Notes under the pieces: generated by a model
What the model was told of the DNA's origin: nothing
The model's database searches: none
What the model saw: the letters and a program-made list of their open reading frames with translations, nothing else
Part shown: piece by piece, positions 38,617 through 47,843 of the stretch
Layout of the letters: every line of letters begins with the position of its first letter
Numbering within the stretch: position 1 is the first letter of the stretch
Program-made: the position numbers and the translations under genes
DNA from: Advenella sp. FME57
GTDB lineage: Bacteria; Pseudomonadota; Gammaproteobacteria; Burkholderiales; Burkholderiaceae_B
Length of the DNA: 64,000 nt
NCBI RefSeq assembly: GCF_014897675.1
Contig: NZ_JABUXU010000001.1
Span: 124,001-188,000 of the forward strand
Direction of reading: 5' to 3'

Positions 38617-41591
38617 GATGGTGCTCCCTGGGAATTCGGCGGCAGCGCGGGTTTGGCCGACAAGCCGGCATCGCTGCCCAGATCAGATGCAGTGCTGTCG
38701 CTGCTCGTATTTTCTTCGGCTGTCTCGGCCGACACTTTTTTGTAAAACCGCAAGGATTGGTGACTCAACGCGACCAGCATGAATAAAGTAGAGCCAACCA
38801 CCACAGCGAACACGCCCAGGTCAAACAAGATGACACTGGACAAATGCAAATGTCCGAGCGGGCCAAGATCAATATCTGCGGCCATCGCAGATAAAAATGG
38901 CAGTTTGGCCAGCCATGCGGACATGCCGGCAGCGCCGGCCATCAACAAACCACCCGCAATCCAGTACTGGGGAAAGATGCGCGAGCGGTCTTCGACCCAG
39001 CGGATGCCGCCCATCATATATTGCAGGATAACGGCCGCAGCAAAAATCAGGCCTGCGACAAAGCCGCCGCCGGGCAGATTATGGCCGCGCAACAGGAAAA
39101 ACAACGCAATCAGCGTGGCAATCGGCATTACAAACCGCGAAAGCACGGTCGGCACCAGCATTGTACCCGTGGGCAGTTCAGCATCCTCATCGACGCTGGC
39201 GGTATCGCCGCTCTGGCGAAAGCGTCGGTCTTCCAGTGCCTTCAGACTTTCTCGTGGCGGACGAAAACGCCGCAGCAATGCGTATACGGTAAGGGCGACA
39301 ATACTGAGAACGGTAATTTCACCATACGTATCGAAACCGCGAAAGTCTACCAGCAGCACATTGACCACATTGGTGCCGCCGCCTTCGGGAAGGGCTTTTT
39401 CCAGATAGAACGAAGAAATCCCTTCTGGTCTGGGGCGCGATAACTGCAGGTAGGTAAGAATGGACATGCCCAGGCCAGCGACCACTGCAATCATCATATC
39501 GCGCAAACGCCGAACCAGGGCCCGGCCGCGGTCCGACGGCGGTTCGGTCGACATCCTGCGTGGCAGCCAGCGCAATCCCAACAGCAACAGGATCGTGGTT
39601 ACCATTTCCACTACCAATTGGGTAAGGGCGAGATCCGGTGCTGACAGCCACAGATAAGTGAGACTACTGCACAGGCCGGCGCCGCCAAGCAAAACCAGTG
39701 ACCGGAAACGGTTGTACTTCGCCTGGTAGGCCGCGCCAACAGCGCAACATGAGCCGACAATCCAGAGCAGCGTAAAGGGCAGATCAATATTGCGCATGGC
39801 CAGTTGCGGCCAGGCCTCAAACAGCAGTAGTGGCAGAATGGTGACTACAACCGTAATAACGACAATCCACAATACCTGAGGCTGCAGCCGCTTGGTGGAA
39901 AACAGATTCATTGCCTGATAGGCAACGGTATCAAGCAGATTCATCAGCAAATCAAAGAATACACGTCCATCGACCCGATACAGCAACGGCGTTTGGCCTG
40001 GCGCACGCCGCTGCAGGGGTCGAAGAACCAGGGCCAGCACAATACCGCCTCCCATGGCGATCAGGCTCATCGTGAGCGGTAAATTGAAACCATGCCATAT
40101 GGCAAGACTGTATTGCGGCAAAGTGGGCCCGAGAATCGAGTGCGCTGCCGAAGACAACACTGGACCAATGATGGTTTGCGGCATGATGCCAATCAACAGG
40201 CAGGTCAATACCAGGATGCCGCTGGGCACGAGCATCCACAGAGGTGGTTCATGTGGCTGGTTGGGCAGATCGGTGGCCTTGGGGCCAAAGAAGACCTGCA
40301 TGATCAGCCGCAGGGAATAGGCCACACTGAACGCACTGGCCAATACCGCAAAGACTGGCAGCCAAGTGGATACTTCAAGATAGTCCGGCAGGTTCAGCGT
40401 CTCGGCAAAAAACATTTCTTTCGAAATAAAGCCGTTGAGAAGGGGCACCCCGGCCATGGCGGCCGCAGCCACAACGGCCAGTGTTGCGGTTATCGGCATG
40501 GCCTTGCGCAGCCCTGACAACAGTACCAGGTCCCGGGTGCCGGTTTCATGATCGACAATGCCAGTGGCCATAAAGAGCGACGCCTTGAAAGTGGCGTGAT
40601 TGATCATGTGAAACAGGGCAGCAATGAGCGCCAGTTTGCTGTTCAGGCCCAACAGCAGCGTAATCAGGCCAAGATGGCTGATCGTGGAATACGCCAGAAC
40701 CGCTTTCATATCCCTCTGGAAGGTCGCCACATACGCCCCCAGAAACAGCGAGCACAGCCCGGCCATGCCGATAATCCAGAACCAGGCCGAGGTACCGGCC
40801 AGCACCGGCCAGAACCGTGCCAGAATGAACACGCCGGCCTTGACCATGGTTGCCGAATGCAGATAAGCCGAGACAGGTGTGGGCGCAGCCATCGCATTGG
40901 GTAGCCAGAAATGGAACGGAAACTGTGCGCTCTTGGTCAGGGCGCCGAGTGCGAACAGAATCAGGATGGCCAGATACCATGGGTGATTACGTAAGGTGTC
41001 GCCCGAGTCCAGCACGGCATCCAGATCATAGCTGCCCACAATGTGCCCGATCATGAGCATGGCTGCCAGCAGACAGAACCCGCCAGCTGCAGTAATGGTA
41101 AGCGCCATCCTGGCGCCTCGCTTGGCGTCCTGGCGATGGTTCCAGTAGGCGATCAACATGAAGGAAGACAGACTGGTCAGTTCCCAGAAGATAACCAGCT
41201 GGATAATATTGCCAGACAGCACTACACCAAGCATCGACCCCATGAACGCCAGAAAGAAGGAGTAGAAGCGGGTAACCGGATCTTTGGGTGACATATAGTA
41301 GCGGGCATACAGCACCACCAGCGCACCCATGATCGTAATCAGCAGCGAAAACAGCCACGCATAGCCGTCCATGCGAAAGACAAGATTCAACTTATAGGAT
41401 GGCACCCATTCGAGGGTATGGACGATGGTGTTGCCCTGCAGGATATCAGGCAAAAAAGACAAGGTTATCAGGGCGCCGATGACCGCGATAATACCTGCCA
41501 TCCAAGCTTCCGGGGATCTGGCGTGTACGGGCAGCAGGCCGACAAGTATACTACCCAGAAATGGAAGAATTAGAAGCAGGATTAATGACAT
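38607..41591 (-). CDS. phaAB: fused Mrp/Pha antiporter subunit A-B
   Basis: The first gene of the operon encodes 994 residues. The first 750 or so are MnhA, a NuoL-like proton-pumping subunit with FWELTSLSSFMLIAYWNH, KSAQFPFHFWLPNAMAAPTPVSAYLHSATMVKAGVFIL and a central HMINHATFKASLFM. The last 200 or so match MnhB (FLLRGHNLPGGGFVAGLIFAAA). This A-B fusion and the six-gene order AB-C-D-E-F-G mark a group-2 Mrp/Pha system, as in Sinorhizobium. It exports Na+ or K+ for protons and serves pH and salt tolerance. No strong ribosome site is seen at the start. Confidence 0.94.
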   Translation of the reverse strand: MSLILLLILPFLGSILVGLLPVHARSPEAWMAGIIAVIGALITLSFLPDILQGNTIVHTLEWVPSYKLNLVFRMDGYAWLFSLLITIMGALVVLYARYYMSPKDPVTRFYSFFLAFMGSMLGVVLSGNIIQLVIFWELTSLSSFMLIAYWNHRQDAKRGARMALTITAAGGFCLLAAMLMIGHIVGSYDLDAVLDSGDTLRNHPWYLAILILFALGALTKSAQFPFHFWLPNAMAAPTPVSAYLHSATMVKAGVFILARFWPVLAGTSAWFWIIGMAGLCSLFLGAYVATFQRDMKAVLAYSTISHLGLITLLLGLNSKLALIAALFHMINHATFKASLFMATGIVDHETGTRDLVLLSGLRKAMPITATLAVVAAAAMAGVPLLNGFISKEMFFAETLNLPDYLEVSTWLPVFAVLASAFSVAYSLRLIMQVFFGPKATDLPNQPHEPPLWMLVPSGILVLTCLLIGIMPQTIIGPVLSSAAHSILGPTLPQYSLAIWHGFNLPLTMSLIAMGGGIVLALVLRPLQRRAPGQTPLLYRVDGRVFFDLLMNLLDTVAYQAMNLFSTKRLQPQVLWIVVITVVVTILPLLLFEAWPQLAMRNIDLPFTLLWIVGSCCAVGAAYQAKYNRFRSLVLLGGAGLCSSLTYLWLSAPDLALTQLVVEMVTTILLLLGLRWLPRRMSTEPPSDRGRALVRRLRDMMIAVVAGLGMSILTYLQLSRPRPEGISSFYLEKALPEGGGTNVVNVLLVDFRGFDTYGEITVLSIVALTVYALLRRFRPPRESLKALEDRRFRQSGDTASVDEDAELPTGTMLVPTVLSRFVMPIATLIALFFLLRGHNLPGGGFVAGLIFAAAVILQYMMGGIRWVEDRSRIFPQYWIAGGLLMAGAAGMSAWLAKLPFLSAMAADIDLGPLGHLHLSSVILFDLGVFAVVVGSTLFMLVALSHQSLRFYKKVSAETAEENTSSDSTASDLGSDAGLSAKPALPPNSQGAPSWN

Positions 41592-41901
41592 TTAGTGCTA
41601 TTTATGAAGAATTATGGCGAATTATTACAATCATACTTTATCTTTTTACATCGACGCTGATATTTTTCGCCGACCCCTGAATTTCAGCTGAAAAATGCCT
41701 GCGCTCGCCTTAGATCCACCGACAGCGGCACCGATGTCTGTTTGGAAAATAACCAGAGCGGTAATTTATTACAAGTACGCAAGACAGGGCAGGGTGCCAC
41801 CTGCCAGTGCCAATTTGCAGTTGGGTCCTTAGTTGGGTCCTTAGTTGGGTCCTTTAAGGGTGGGCCCGTATTGCACGAAGCCCGGCTGTGGCGACGCTGC
41901 G
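41592..41901. other. 310-nt intergenic region with a tandem repeat
   Basis: AT-rich on the phaAB side (promoter of the antiporter operon expected there) and GC-rich on the side of the sigma-factor gene. It contains the 12-bp tandem repeat annotated separately. No gene is recognised. Confidence 0.5.
41821..41854. repeat. 12-bp tandem repeat (TTGGGTCCTTAG), 2.8 copies
   Basis: Two exact copies at 41821-41832 and 41833-41844, then TTGGGTCCTT at 41845-41854. It lies about 50 nt downstream of the sigma/anti-sigma stop codon. Confidence 0.9.
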
Positions 41902-43209
41902 CTACAGATCCGCGACGGTTCCTTTGTAAAGAATGGTGCCTGAAGGCCTGTCATTGCGAGAACCGCCATCGGGTTCCAGGCTGATCAACAGCTGATCGCC
42001 TGCAGCAATGGGCCCCACCCGTTCCGCGGTCAGAACAAAGGCTTTACTGTCACGGATCAGGGCAAGGGCGCTGTCGGTACCGTTGGATCGTTTCCATGCC
42101 TGGAGCACCAGGCCGTCCGATACGGTCTGGCGCAGCACTGGCGAAAAGCGGGCATCGCCGGCAGCATTGAAACGGACCACCCAGCCCGTTTGCGCATTGC
42201 TCATTGAGGAGTCCAGCACGGCAACTTTCCTGGGCAGATCCGAAGCAGGCGTGCCCACATACCAGAAAGTGAATGCAGCAATGGCCAGCAGCAGCGCCAG
42301 GGCGCGCCACAAGGGGAGCATGAACCAGAGCCTGCGCATGGTGGTTTTCAGGCCCGACGCGTATGGCTGTTCGGCACCGTCTTCGTCGTCCGCCTCTGGA
42401 CCCTGCGCAACGCTGGTCGGCGGCTTGGCAAATGCAGCGTTTTTTATTTTTTCCCATACCCGGCTGCTGGCCACTTGCGCCGGCAGTTGACTGAGCAGGT
42501 GGGTAAACTGGGTTTCCCATAACAAGGCGATGCGCGAGACGCTGGCATCGTCATTCATCAATTTGTAGACCAGCTTTTCTTCATTTTCGGACAGCCCGCC
42601 CAATACATATTCGCCCATTTTTTCCGTGGCATGATGCGGCGGAGAAAATTCAGGCAGATGCTTGGCCAGGTGCTGCAGCCCAAGAAACAGGTTTTCCTTG
42701 AATCTGCCCAGCGGCATGCCGACTTTGGTCGCGGTTTGCGCCTGCGACATACCGCTGAAATACATATTGATCAGTGCCTTTTGCGGCTCTTCGGGCAACT
42801 CTTCCAGGTGCAGATAAAAGGCCGGCGTTACCGGCAGGTCTTCACGCACGTCTGCATGCAGATTGCTGGAAACTTCATTGAGTATCGATTCATCCTGGCT
42901 CTTGCTGGCCATCTGGATGGCATCATAGTGTTCTTTGAAAATCTGACTGATGCGATAGCGCAGGATGGAGAATATCCACCCCCGTGCCGGCCCCATGTCT
43001 TCGTCATAGGCCTCGGCATTGTTCCAGATAAGCACAAATGCAGACACGACCGCCTGTTCTGCAAGATTGTAATTCCCCAATACGCGCAGGGACAGGGCAA
43101 CCATGAGCGGCGCTTCATGTTTGAACAGAGTCTGCAAGGCACTTTTCTGTCCTTTTGCACACGCTTTTAAGATTTTCTCGTAATTAAAAGGGGTGTTTCT
43201 GGCAAACAT
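41902..43209 (-). CDS. fused ECF sigma factor / RskA-type anti-sigma factor
   Basis: One 435-residue reading frame joins two partners normally made by two genes. Residues about 30-97 are an ECF sigma-2 domain (LSLRVLGNYNLAEQAVVSAFVLIWNNAEAYDEDMGPARGWIFSILRYR). Residues about 135-183 are sigma-4 (LPEEPQKALINMYFSGMSQAQTATKVGMPLGRFK). From residue 198 the protein reads as an RskA/anti-sigma-K start (MGEYVLGGLSENEEKLV), with a WE..F and VWEKI pattern. One membrane helix follows (about 297-317), then a periplasmic C-terminal RskA domain. The sigma-4 recognition helix is less basic than usual. An internal ATG (M198, 42618) with GGA six bases upstream could also give a free anti-sigma factor. No frameshift is needed to explain the fusion. 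Confidence 0.85.
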   Translation of the reverse strand: MFARNTPFNYEKILKACAKGQKSALQTLFKHEAPLMVALSLRVLGNYNLAEQAVVSAFVLIWNNAEAYDEDMGPARGWIFSILRYRISQIFKEHYDAIQMASKSQDESILNEVSSNLHADVREDLPVTPAFYLHLEELPEEPQKALINMYFSGMSQAQTATKVGMPLGRFKENLFLGLQHLAKHLPEFSPPHHATEKMGEYVLGGLSENEEKLVYKLMNDDASVSRIALLWETQFTHLLSQLPAQVASSRVWEKIKNAAFAKPPTSVAQGPEADDEDGAEQPYASGLKTTMRRLWFMLPLWRALALLLAIAAFTFWYVGTPASDLPRKVAVLDSSMSNAQTGWVVRFNAAGDARFSPVLRQTVSDGLVLQAWKRSNGTDSALALIRDSKAFVLTAERVGPIAAGDQLLISLEPDGGSRNDRPSGTILYKGTVADL

Positions 43210-43334
43210 TTACTTTTTCCAGGCAATTGGGTGAAAATAGATTCAAGTTTAACCGTAAACCGGCCCATTGCATACGTTTGACATTGTTCAGGCCGTGTTA
43301 CAAAGGGCGGCACAGCAGATTTCCAGGGAAAGCA

Positions 43335-44114
43335 ATGCAACAACAGGGTTCATACACAGATGGCTTCGGGCTGCACGATAAAGTGGTCTTTATCAGCGGC
43401 TCAACACGCGGGCTTGGCCTGCAAATGGCCTCGGCAATGGCGCGCAGCGGCGCGCTGGTGTATATCAACGGCCGCAGCGCCCAGTCTGTCGAACAGGCTT
43501 GTGCCCAATTGCAGCAAACCGGCGTAAAGGTACAGGGGCTGGTCGGCGATATGTCCGTTGTGTCTGATATCGAGCGCTGCATGGATTACCTGGCAGAGCA
43601 ACACGGCCGTTGCGACGTGCTGGTCAATAATATGGGAATCCGGATTCGCCAGCCCTTGGCCGCTTTTGATTTTGGACAAATGCAGCAGATGCTGCAAGTC
43701 AATTTGCTGGGCGCCATGTATTTGTCGCAGAAAGCGGCAGCTCTGATGCAAAAGCAGCAGTGGGGCAGGCTGATTACCATCACATCGGTGGCAGGACAGA
43801 TCGCCCGGCCCGGCGACGGCGTCTATCCCATTGCCAAGCAAGGCCTGACCGGTATGATGCGGGCGCTGGCAGTGGAGTTTGCAGCCAGCGGCATTACCAG
43901 CAACGCGATCGCGCCGGGCACCTTTGCCACAGAAACGAATCTGGAGATGGTCAATGCTGCGGCAGGGCAAACGCTGGCGGCGCGCAATCCGACCGGACGC
44001 TGGGGCAGGCCCGAAGAAATTGCCGGACTGGCAGTGTTTCTGGCCTCTGACCTGTCCGCCTATGTCAATGGACAGGTCATTGCCGTGGATGGCGGCCTGT
44101 CCGTTCTGTTCTGA
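43335..44114 (+). CDS. SDR-family oxidoreductase (gluconate 5-dehydrogenase-like)
   Basis: A 259-residue classical short-chain dehydrogenase. The cofactor motif is SGSTRGLG (Ser replacing the first Thr), NNMG is present, and the catalytic Ser-Tyr-Lys is carried by ITSVAG and YPIAKQG. The C-terminal NAIAPGTFATETN and VNGQVIAVDGG complete the fold. I choose ATG 43335, which has AGGGA about 8 nt upstream; the open frame begins 36 codons earlier without family similarity. Arg in the loop after strand 2 (NGRSA) suggests NADP(H). It is similar to gluconate/keto-acid reductases; the substrate is not known. Confidence 0.87.
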   Translation: MQQQGSYTDGFGLHDKVVFISGSTRGLGLQMASAMARSGALVYINGRSAQSVEQACAQLQQTGVKVQGLVGDMSVVSDIERCMDYLAEQHGRCDVLVNNMGIRIRQPLAAFDFGQMQQMLQVNLLGAMYLSQKAAALMQKQQWGRLITITSVAGQIARPGDGVYPIAKQGLTGMMRALAVEFAASGITSNAIAPGTFATETNLEMVNAAAGQTLAARNPTGRWGRPEEIAGLAVFLASDLSAYVNGQVIAVDGGLSVLF

Positions 44115-44117
44115 CGG

Positions 44118-45119
44118 TCAATTAATTTTCAGATTCAGCTTTTCAATCAACGGTTGCCAGCGCGCTTTCTCCTGATTCATATAATCGCGAAACGTTTCCG
44201 GCGTGCTTGGTACGGGATCCATATAAATCGCCTTGAGCTGTTTACCTACATCGGGATCTCTGAGCGCGGTCAACAGCGCATCAGTGAGCGTATTGCGGAT
44301 GGCGATCGGCACTTTTGACGAAATAATGAAACCGGACCAGGCTGCGCCTTCAATGCCAGGCGCACCGGCCTCGGACACCGTAGGAATATCCGGCAGGGAG
44401 CTGTTGCGCTGCGCACTGGTCTGCGCCAATGCAACCAGTCTTCCTTCTTTGACCAGGGGAAGAACGGCAATGGGCGCCAGCGCAGTAAACTGGGTATCGC
44501 CCGCAATCAGTGAATTGAGCGCGGCGGGCGAAGAAGGATACGGCACAGCCGTCGCCTTACCTTTTACTGCCTGCAGCATGAGTTCTATGGAGAGATGTGA
44601 TCCGGTGCCATTGCCCGATGTCGCAAAATTCAGCTTGTCTGGCTCGGCCTGGATCTTGCTGATCAGTTCCTTCAATGTCTTAATGCCCGACTGCTTTGTC
44701 ACAACAATCACATTTGGTTGCGTCACTGCCATGGTCAGCGGTGCAAGATCCTTTTCAGGGTCATAAGGCAAGTTATTGTAGATAAACTGGTTGTTTACCA
44801 GCGGGCCGGTAATGGAAATACCAAAGGTATAGCCGTCAGGTTTGGCTTTGGCAACCTGATTCGTACCGATATTGCCGCCGGCGCCGGCTTTATTTTCTAT
44901 GACGATAGCCTGCCCCAGTTTTTTCTCGGCGCTGCGAGCAATGATGCGCGCAATCTGGTCGGGTGTGGAACCGGGGCCGAAAGGCACAATCAGATTCAAC
45001 GGGTGTTCGGGCCATTTGCTTTCATCGGCATGAGCAGCAGGCGCGGCCAGTACCAGAGAGCCAGCGGTCAGGCCAGCAAGGACCAGACCGATCATTGTTT
45101 TTCTTTTGTTCTTTTGCAT
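44118..45119 (-). CDS. Bug/TctC-family periplasmic solute receptor
   Basis: A 333-residue secreted receptor of the Bordetella uptake gene (Bug) family, which is greatly expanded in Alcaligenaceae. The signal peptide ends about APAAHADES. The family blocks WPEHPLNLIVPFGPGSTPDQIARII, VIENKAGAGGNIGTNQVAKAKPDGYTFG and LPYDPEKDLAPLT are present. These receptors bind carboxylates and similar ligands; no tctAB membrane genes are adjacent, so it is an orphan. It converges with the SDR gene with only 3 nt between stops. Confidence 0.93.
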   Translation of the reverse strand: MQKNKRKTMIGLVLAGLTAGSLVLAAPAAHADESKWPEHPLNLIVPFGPGSTPDQIARIIARSAEKKLGQAIVIENKAGAGGNIGTNQVAKAKPDGYTFGISITGPLVNNQFIYNNLPYDPEKDLAPLTMAVTQPNVIVVTKQSGIKTLKELISKIQAEPDKLNFATSGNGTGSHLSIELMLQAVKGKATAVPYPSSPAALNSLIAGDTQFTALAPIAVLPLVKEGRLVALAQTSAQRNSSLPDIPTVSEAGAPGIEGAAWSGFIISSKVPIAIRNTLTDALLTALRDPDVGKQLKAIYMDPVPSTPETFRDYMNQEKARWQPLIEKLNLKIN

Positions 45120-45171
45120 TTTTTAAACACGTCCTTTGGAACAATTATAAATAAGCGTGATGGCAGCCGAA

Positions 45172-45543
45172 TCAGCGGTCCATGCCGGTCATAATCTGTA
45201 GAAACACTTCGTAGGGCTGCATGTGCACCGGGCCGGTCTCGGCAGACACCGGTGTCTGCTGAATACGAACATATTCGGCGTAAGGCAATGTTGCCTTGAG
45301 TTTTGTGAAGCGAGCTTCACACTCGGGGAACATATCGGTTTCGGCCGGGTCGTCCATATAATTGGTTGCGTATTCGGCGGTCATGCAGGCAATAATGGCC
45401 CGCTCCTTGTCAAACTGCGAGTAGTCGTCAGCAGTCTCGTGGGGTCCACTCATGCTGGTCCACAGATAAGCCAGCGCAATCAACACGAACAGGACGGCAA
45501 TCAAATATTTTATTAGGCGCATGCGATCACGGATATCTTTCAT
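45172..45543 (-). CDS. small membrane-anchored protein of unknown function
   Basis: A 123-residue protein I do not recognise. It has one N-terminal hydrophobic helix (about 11-29, LIKYLIAVLFVLIALAYLW) and a polar remainder that probably faces the periplasm. Two Cys (ACMTAEY and PECEARF) could form a disulfide. The start codon overlaps the stop of the upstream lipoprotein gene as ATGA, so the two are translationally coupled and may act together. Confidence 0.7.
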   Translation of the reverse strand: MKDIRDRMRLIKYLIAVLFVLIALAYLWTSMSGPHETADDYSQFDKERAIIACMTAEYATNYMDDPAETDMFPECEARFTKLKATLPYAEYVRIQQTPVSAETGPVHMQPYEVFLQIMTGMDR

Positions 45544-45929
45544 AAGCCGATGTCCTCTTTTTTCAGCCCGAAAAGCGTGGTTGCCAGTTTCTCGTACGTG
45601 GTTTTGGAAGTGGGCGGCAGATTATCGAAGACATCGTGCAGCGAATATTTCATGCGATATGCCCGTTGAAAGCTGTCATATACCTCGGTTTGCTGGTCAC
45701 GCAGCCGTTGCGCAGAGACGTTTTGCATCAATGTGGCGTAGGCAGCACGGCATTCTTGCTGTATGGTCGCCAGTGCTTGTTTATCGACGTACTTGGCGCT
45801 AAGCAACAGGGACGCACGCGTTACCGTGCAATCGGACATCAGCGCCAACCGCAGACGTTCGTCGTCCTGCCGGTCCGAGCAGGCGCTCAGGCCAACAAGC
45901 AGGGAAAGGATTACGGTAAGTCTGAGCAT
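45540..45929 (-). CDS. small predicted lipoprotein of unknown function
   Basis: A 129-residue protein with a lipoprotein signal (LLVGLSAC, Cys near residue 17). The mature part is helical and holds two further Cys. Start ATG 45929 is chosen because the signal begins there; the frame is open further upstream over the region divergent to the M23 gene, but that part looks non-coding. It is coupled to the following small membrane protein. No family was recognised. Confidence 0.68.
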   Translation of the reverse strand: MLRLTVILSLLVGLSACSDRQDDERLRLALMSDCTVTRASLLLSAKYVDKQALATIQQECRAAYATLMQNVSAQRLRDQQTEVYDSFQRAYRMKYSLHDVFDNLPPTSKTTYEKLATTLFGLKKEDIGL

Positions 45930-46099
45930 TGGGCAGTTTTCGCTGCGTATTGCCGGATAGCATCGGCTAAAAAAGGGCCGTTCGGAGCGAATGGCGCCTC
46001 TCAGTAAAGGCCTATCCCGGCATCGCTGTGCGATTGGAAAATGGGTAGAAACGAAAACTATACACGGATTTGCGCTGCGATTGAGCTGAAATAAGTAAA

Positions 46100-46867
46100 A
46101 TGCAATTTCATGTATATGCACACCCACTTCCTTTCATGCGCGCCGCGCTGAGTCGGGCCCGCAGGCACACGCTTGTGCTGCTCGGCTGCCTTGCTGCCAC
46201 CATGCACGCGCTGCCCTCGCTTGCCCAATCCGATGAGGACCTGGACACGATGCCCGAAGTACCAACCGTAGACGGCGATGTCAAAACCATACGTGGGCTG
46301 GCTGATGATCTGGACCCGCCCAAGGGATGCAGCAGCAAGGGTTGCGGGCCTTCCCTGAAACTGGACCTGAAGATCATGGGCTTTTTGTCTTCGCCACTAG
46401 ACAAGAGTTATGTCTCCTCACGTTTTGGCTTGCGCATGCATCCCATATACAACCAGTTGCGTTTTCACGCTGGCGTGGATCTGGTGGCGCCGGTAGGCAG
46501 CCAGGTCAAAACGACGCTGGGCGGCAAGGTATCGTTCGTGGGCGCCAAAGGCGGCTACGGCAATACCGTGATCGTGGAGCATGGTTCGGGTTATGCAACG
46601 CTATACGCGCATTTGCAGAAATTTGCCCCGCGCCTGGCTGCAGGCCGGGTTGTCGACAAAGGTGAAGTCATTGGTCATTTGGGCGATACGGGCAAAGTGA
46701 CCGGGGCACATTTGCATTACGAGATCCGCTATAACAATTATGCAGTCAACCCGCTGACCGGCCAGGGTGCGGCTGGCATTGGCCGTATCCAGAAAACGTC
46801 TGTTATCAAAGGTGGCCAGACTCAGCGTATGCGTTCCGGCCGTATCAGAACGATCATTCGCCACTGA
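46100..46867 (+). CDS. M23-family murein endopeptidase
   Basis: A 255-residue secreted peptidase that cuts peptidoglycan cross-bridges. An N-terminal hydrophobic segment ends about PSLAQS. The catalytic zinc site is intact, with FHAGVDLVAP (HxxxD) and AHLHYEIRY (HxH), preceded by VSSRFGLRMHP. Between signal and domain there is an acidic linker and a short Cys-containing segment (CSSKGCG). ATG 46136 is an alternative start. Unlike nlpD in this window, it should be an active enzyme. It is divergent from the two small envelope proteins. Confidence 0.9.
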   Translation: MQFHVYAHPLPFMRAALSRARRHTLVLLGCLAATMHALPSLAQSDEDLDTMPEVPTVDGDVKTIRGLADDLDPPKGCSSKGCGPSLKLDLKIMGFLSSPLDKSYVSSRFGLRMHPIYNQLRFHAGVDLVAPVGSQVKTTLGGKVSFVGAKGGYGNTVIVEHGSGYATLYAHLQKFAPRLAAGRVVDKGEVIGHLGDTGKVTGAHLHYEIRYNNYAVNPLTGQGAAGIGRIQKTSVIKGGQTQRMRSGRIRTIIRH

Positions 46868-46912
46868 CAGGCCGCGCGCGCAATTGTCGCTTGCCATTGG
46901 ATAACGACACGT

Positions 46913-47818
46913 TTACCGGCGGTTCCAGGGTTGTGCCGCCAGCGTCTGCTGCATGAAATCGATGAAGCTTTGAATCCGCAGGGCCAGCGGCGAGTTCCTG
47001 TAATACACAGCATGAATCGGCTGTACCTGCTTTTCTGTCAACATGGGCAGAATCGGTACCAGGCGCCCATCGCGGATATCCTCATACGTCATGAATTTGG
47101 ACAGGCAGACAATGCCCTGTCCGGCCAGCGCCAATTGACGCAACGTTTCGCCACTGGAAGCGGCAACGTCCGGTGTAATCATCAGTCTGTCGGCAGCGTC
47201 GGCACGACGCACCGGCCATAGGTTCAGACTATCCGGTTGAGTAAAGCCCAGCAGGGTGTGCCCGTCCAGCGCTGATACTGTCTGGGGCATTCCGCAGCGG
47301 GATAAATAATCAGGACTGGCCAGCAGGTTGAGCGCGCTGCTGCCCAGAGGTCGGGCGTGGAGCGTCGAGTTTTGCAGCGTGCCAATCCGGATGGCAACAT
47401 CCGTGCTTTGCTCCAGCAGATCAATATTCAGGTCATGAGTATTGAGCTGCAATTGGATATGCGGATAGTGCTGCCGAAATGCGCCAATATACGGCACGAT
47501 CATATGCAGCATGAACGGCGAGGCGGCGTTCACCCGCAACCGTCCGGCCGGGGATTGTCGCCTGGTGGCAAGGGTCTCCTGCATGGCCTGCATCCGCGCA
47601 ACAATGATCCGGGCATGCTCCAGCAGGAAACGCCCCTCCTCGGTCAGGTGCATGCGACGGGTGGTGCGGTTAAGCAAGGTGGTCTCCAGGCTTTGTTCAA
47701 GCCGGGACAAGGTCCGACTGACCGCTGACGGTGTCAGGTTCAGTTGCTCGGCTGCCGCACTGATGGAGCCGCTGTCAATGACGGTAACAAACGTCAGCAG
47801 ATCGTCGGAGTTGGTCAT
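46913..47818 (-). CDS. LysR-family transcriptional regulator
   Basis: A 301-residue LTTR. The winged helix-turn-helix is at residues about 1-60 (FVTVIDSGSISAAAEQLNLTPSAVSRTLSRLEQSL), followed by a two-lobed effector domain. I choose ATG 47818 because the aldo/keto reductase gene ends 26 nt upstream on the same strand; longer frames overlap that gene. Being downstream of and on the same strand as the reductase suggests one transcript, so it may regulate that gene among others. Confidence 0.92.
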   Translation of the reverse strand: MTNSDDLLTFVTVIDSGSISAAAEQLNLTPSAVSRTLSRLEQSLETTLLNRTTRRMHLTEEGRFLLEHARIIVARMQAMQETLATRRQSPAGRLRVNAASPFMLHMIVPYIGAFRQHYPHIQLQLNTHDLNIDLLEQSTDVAIRIGTLQNSTLHARPLGSSALNLLASPDYLSRCGMPQTVSALDGHTLLGFTQPDSLNLWPVRRADAADRLMITPDVAASSGETLRQLALAGQGIVCLSKFMTYEDIRDGRLVPILPMLTEKQVQPIHAVYYRNSPLALRIQSFIDFMQQTLAAQPWNRR

Positions 47819-47843
47819 CAGAACGCCAGCCTTTTGCATATGC

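Noticed and set aside
42580-42680. A sequencing frameshift as the cause of the sigma/anti-sigma fusion
   Set aside because: The single frame runs through both domains with sensible residues in the linker and no sign of a frame change. Resequencing would still be worthwhile.
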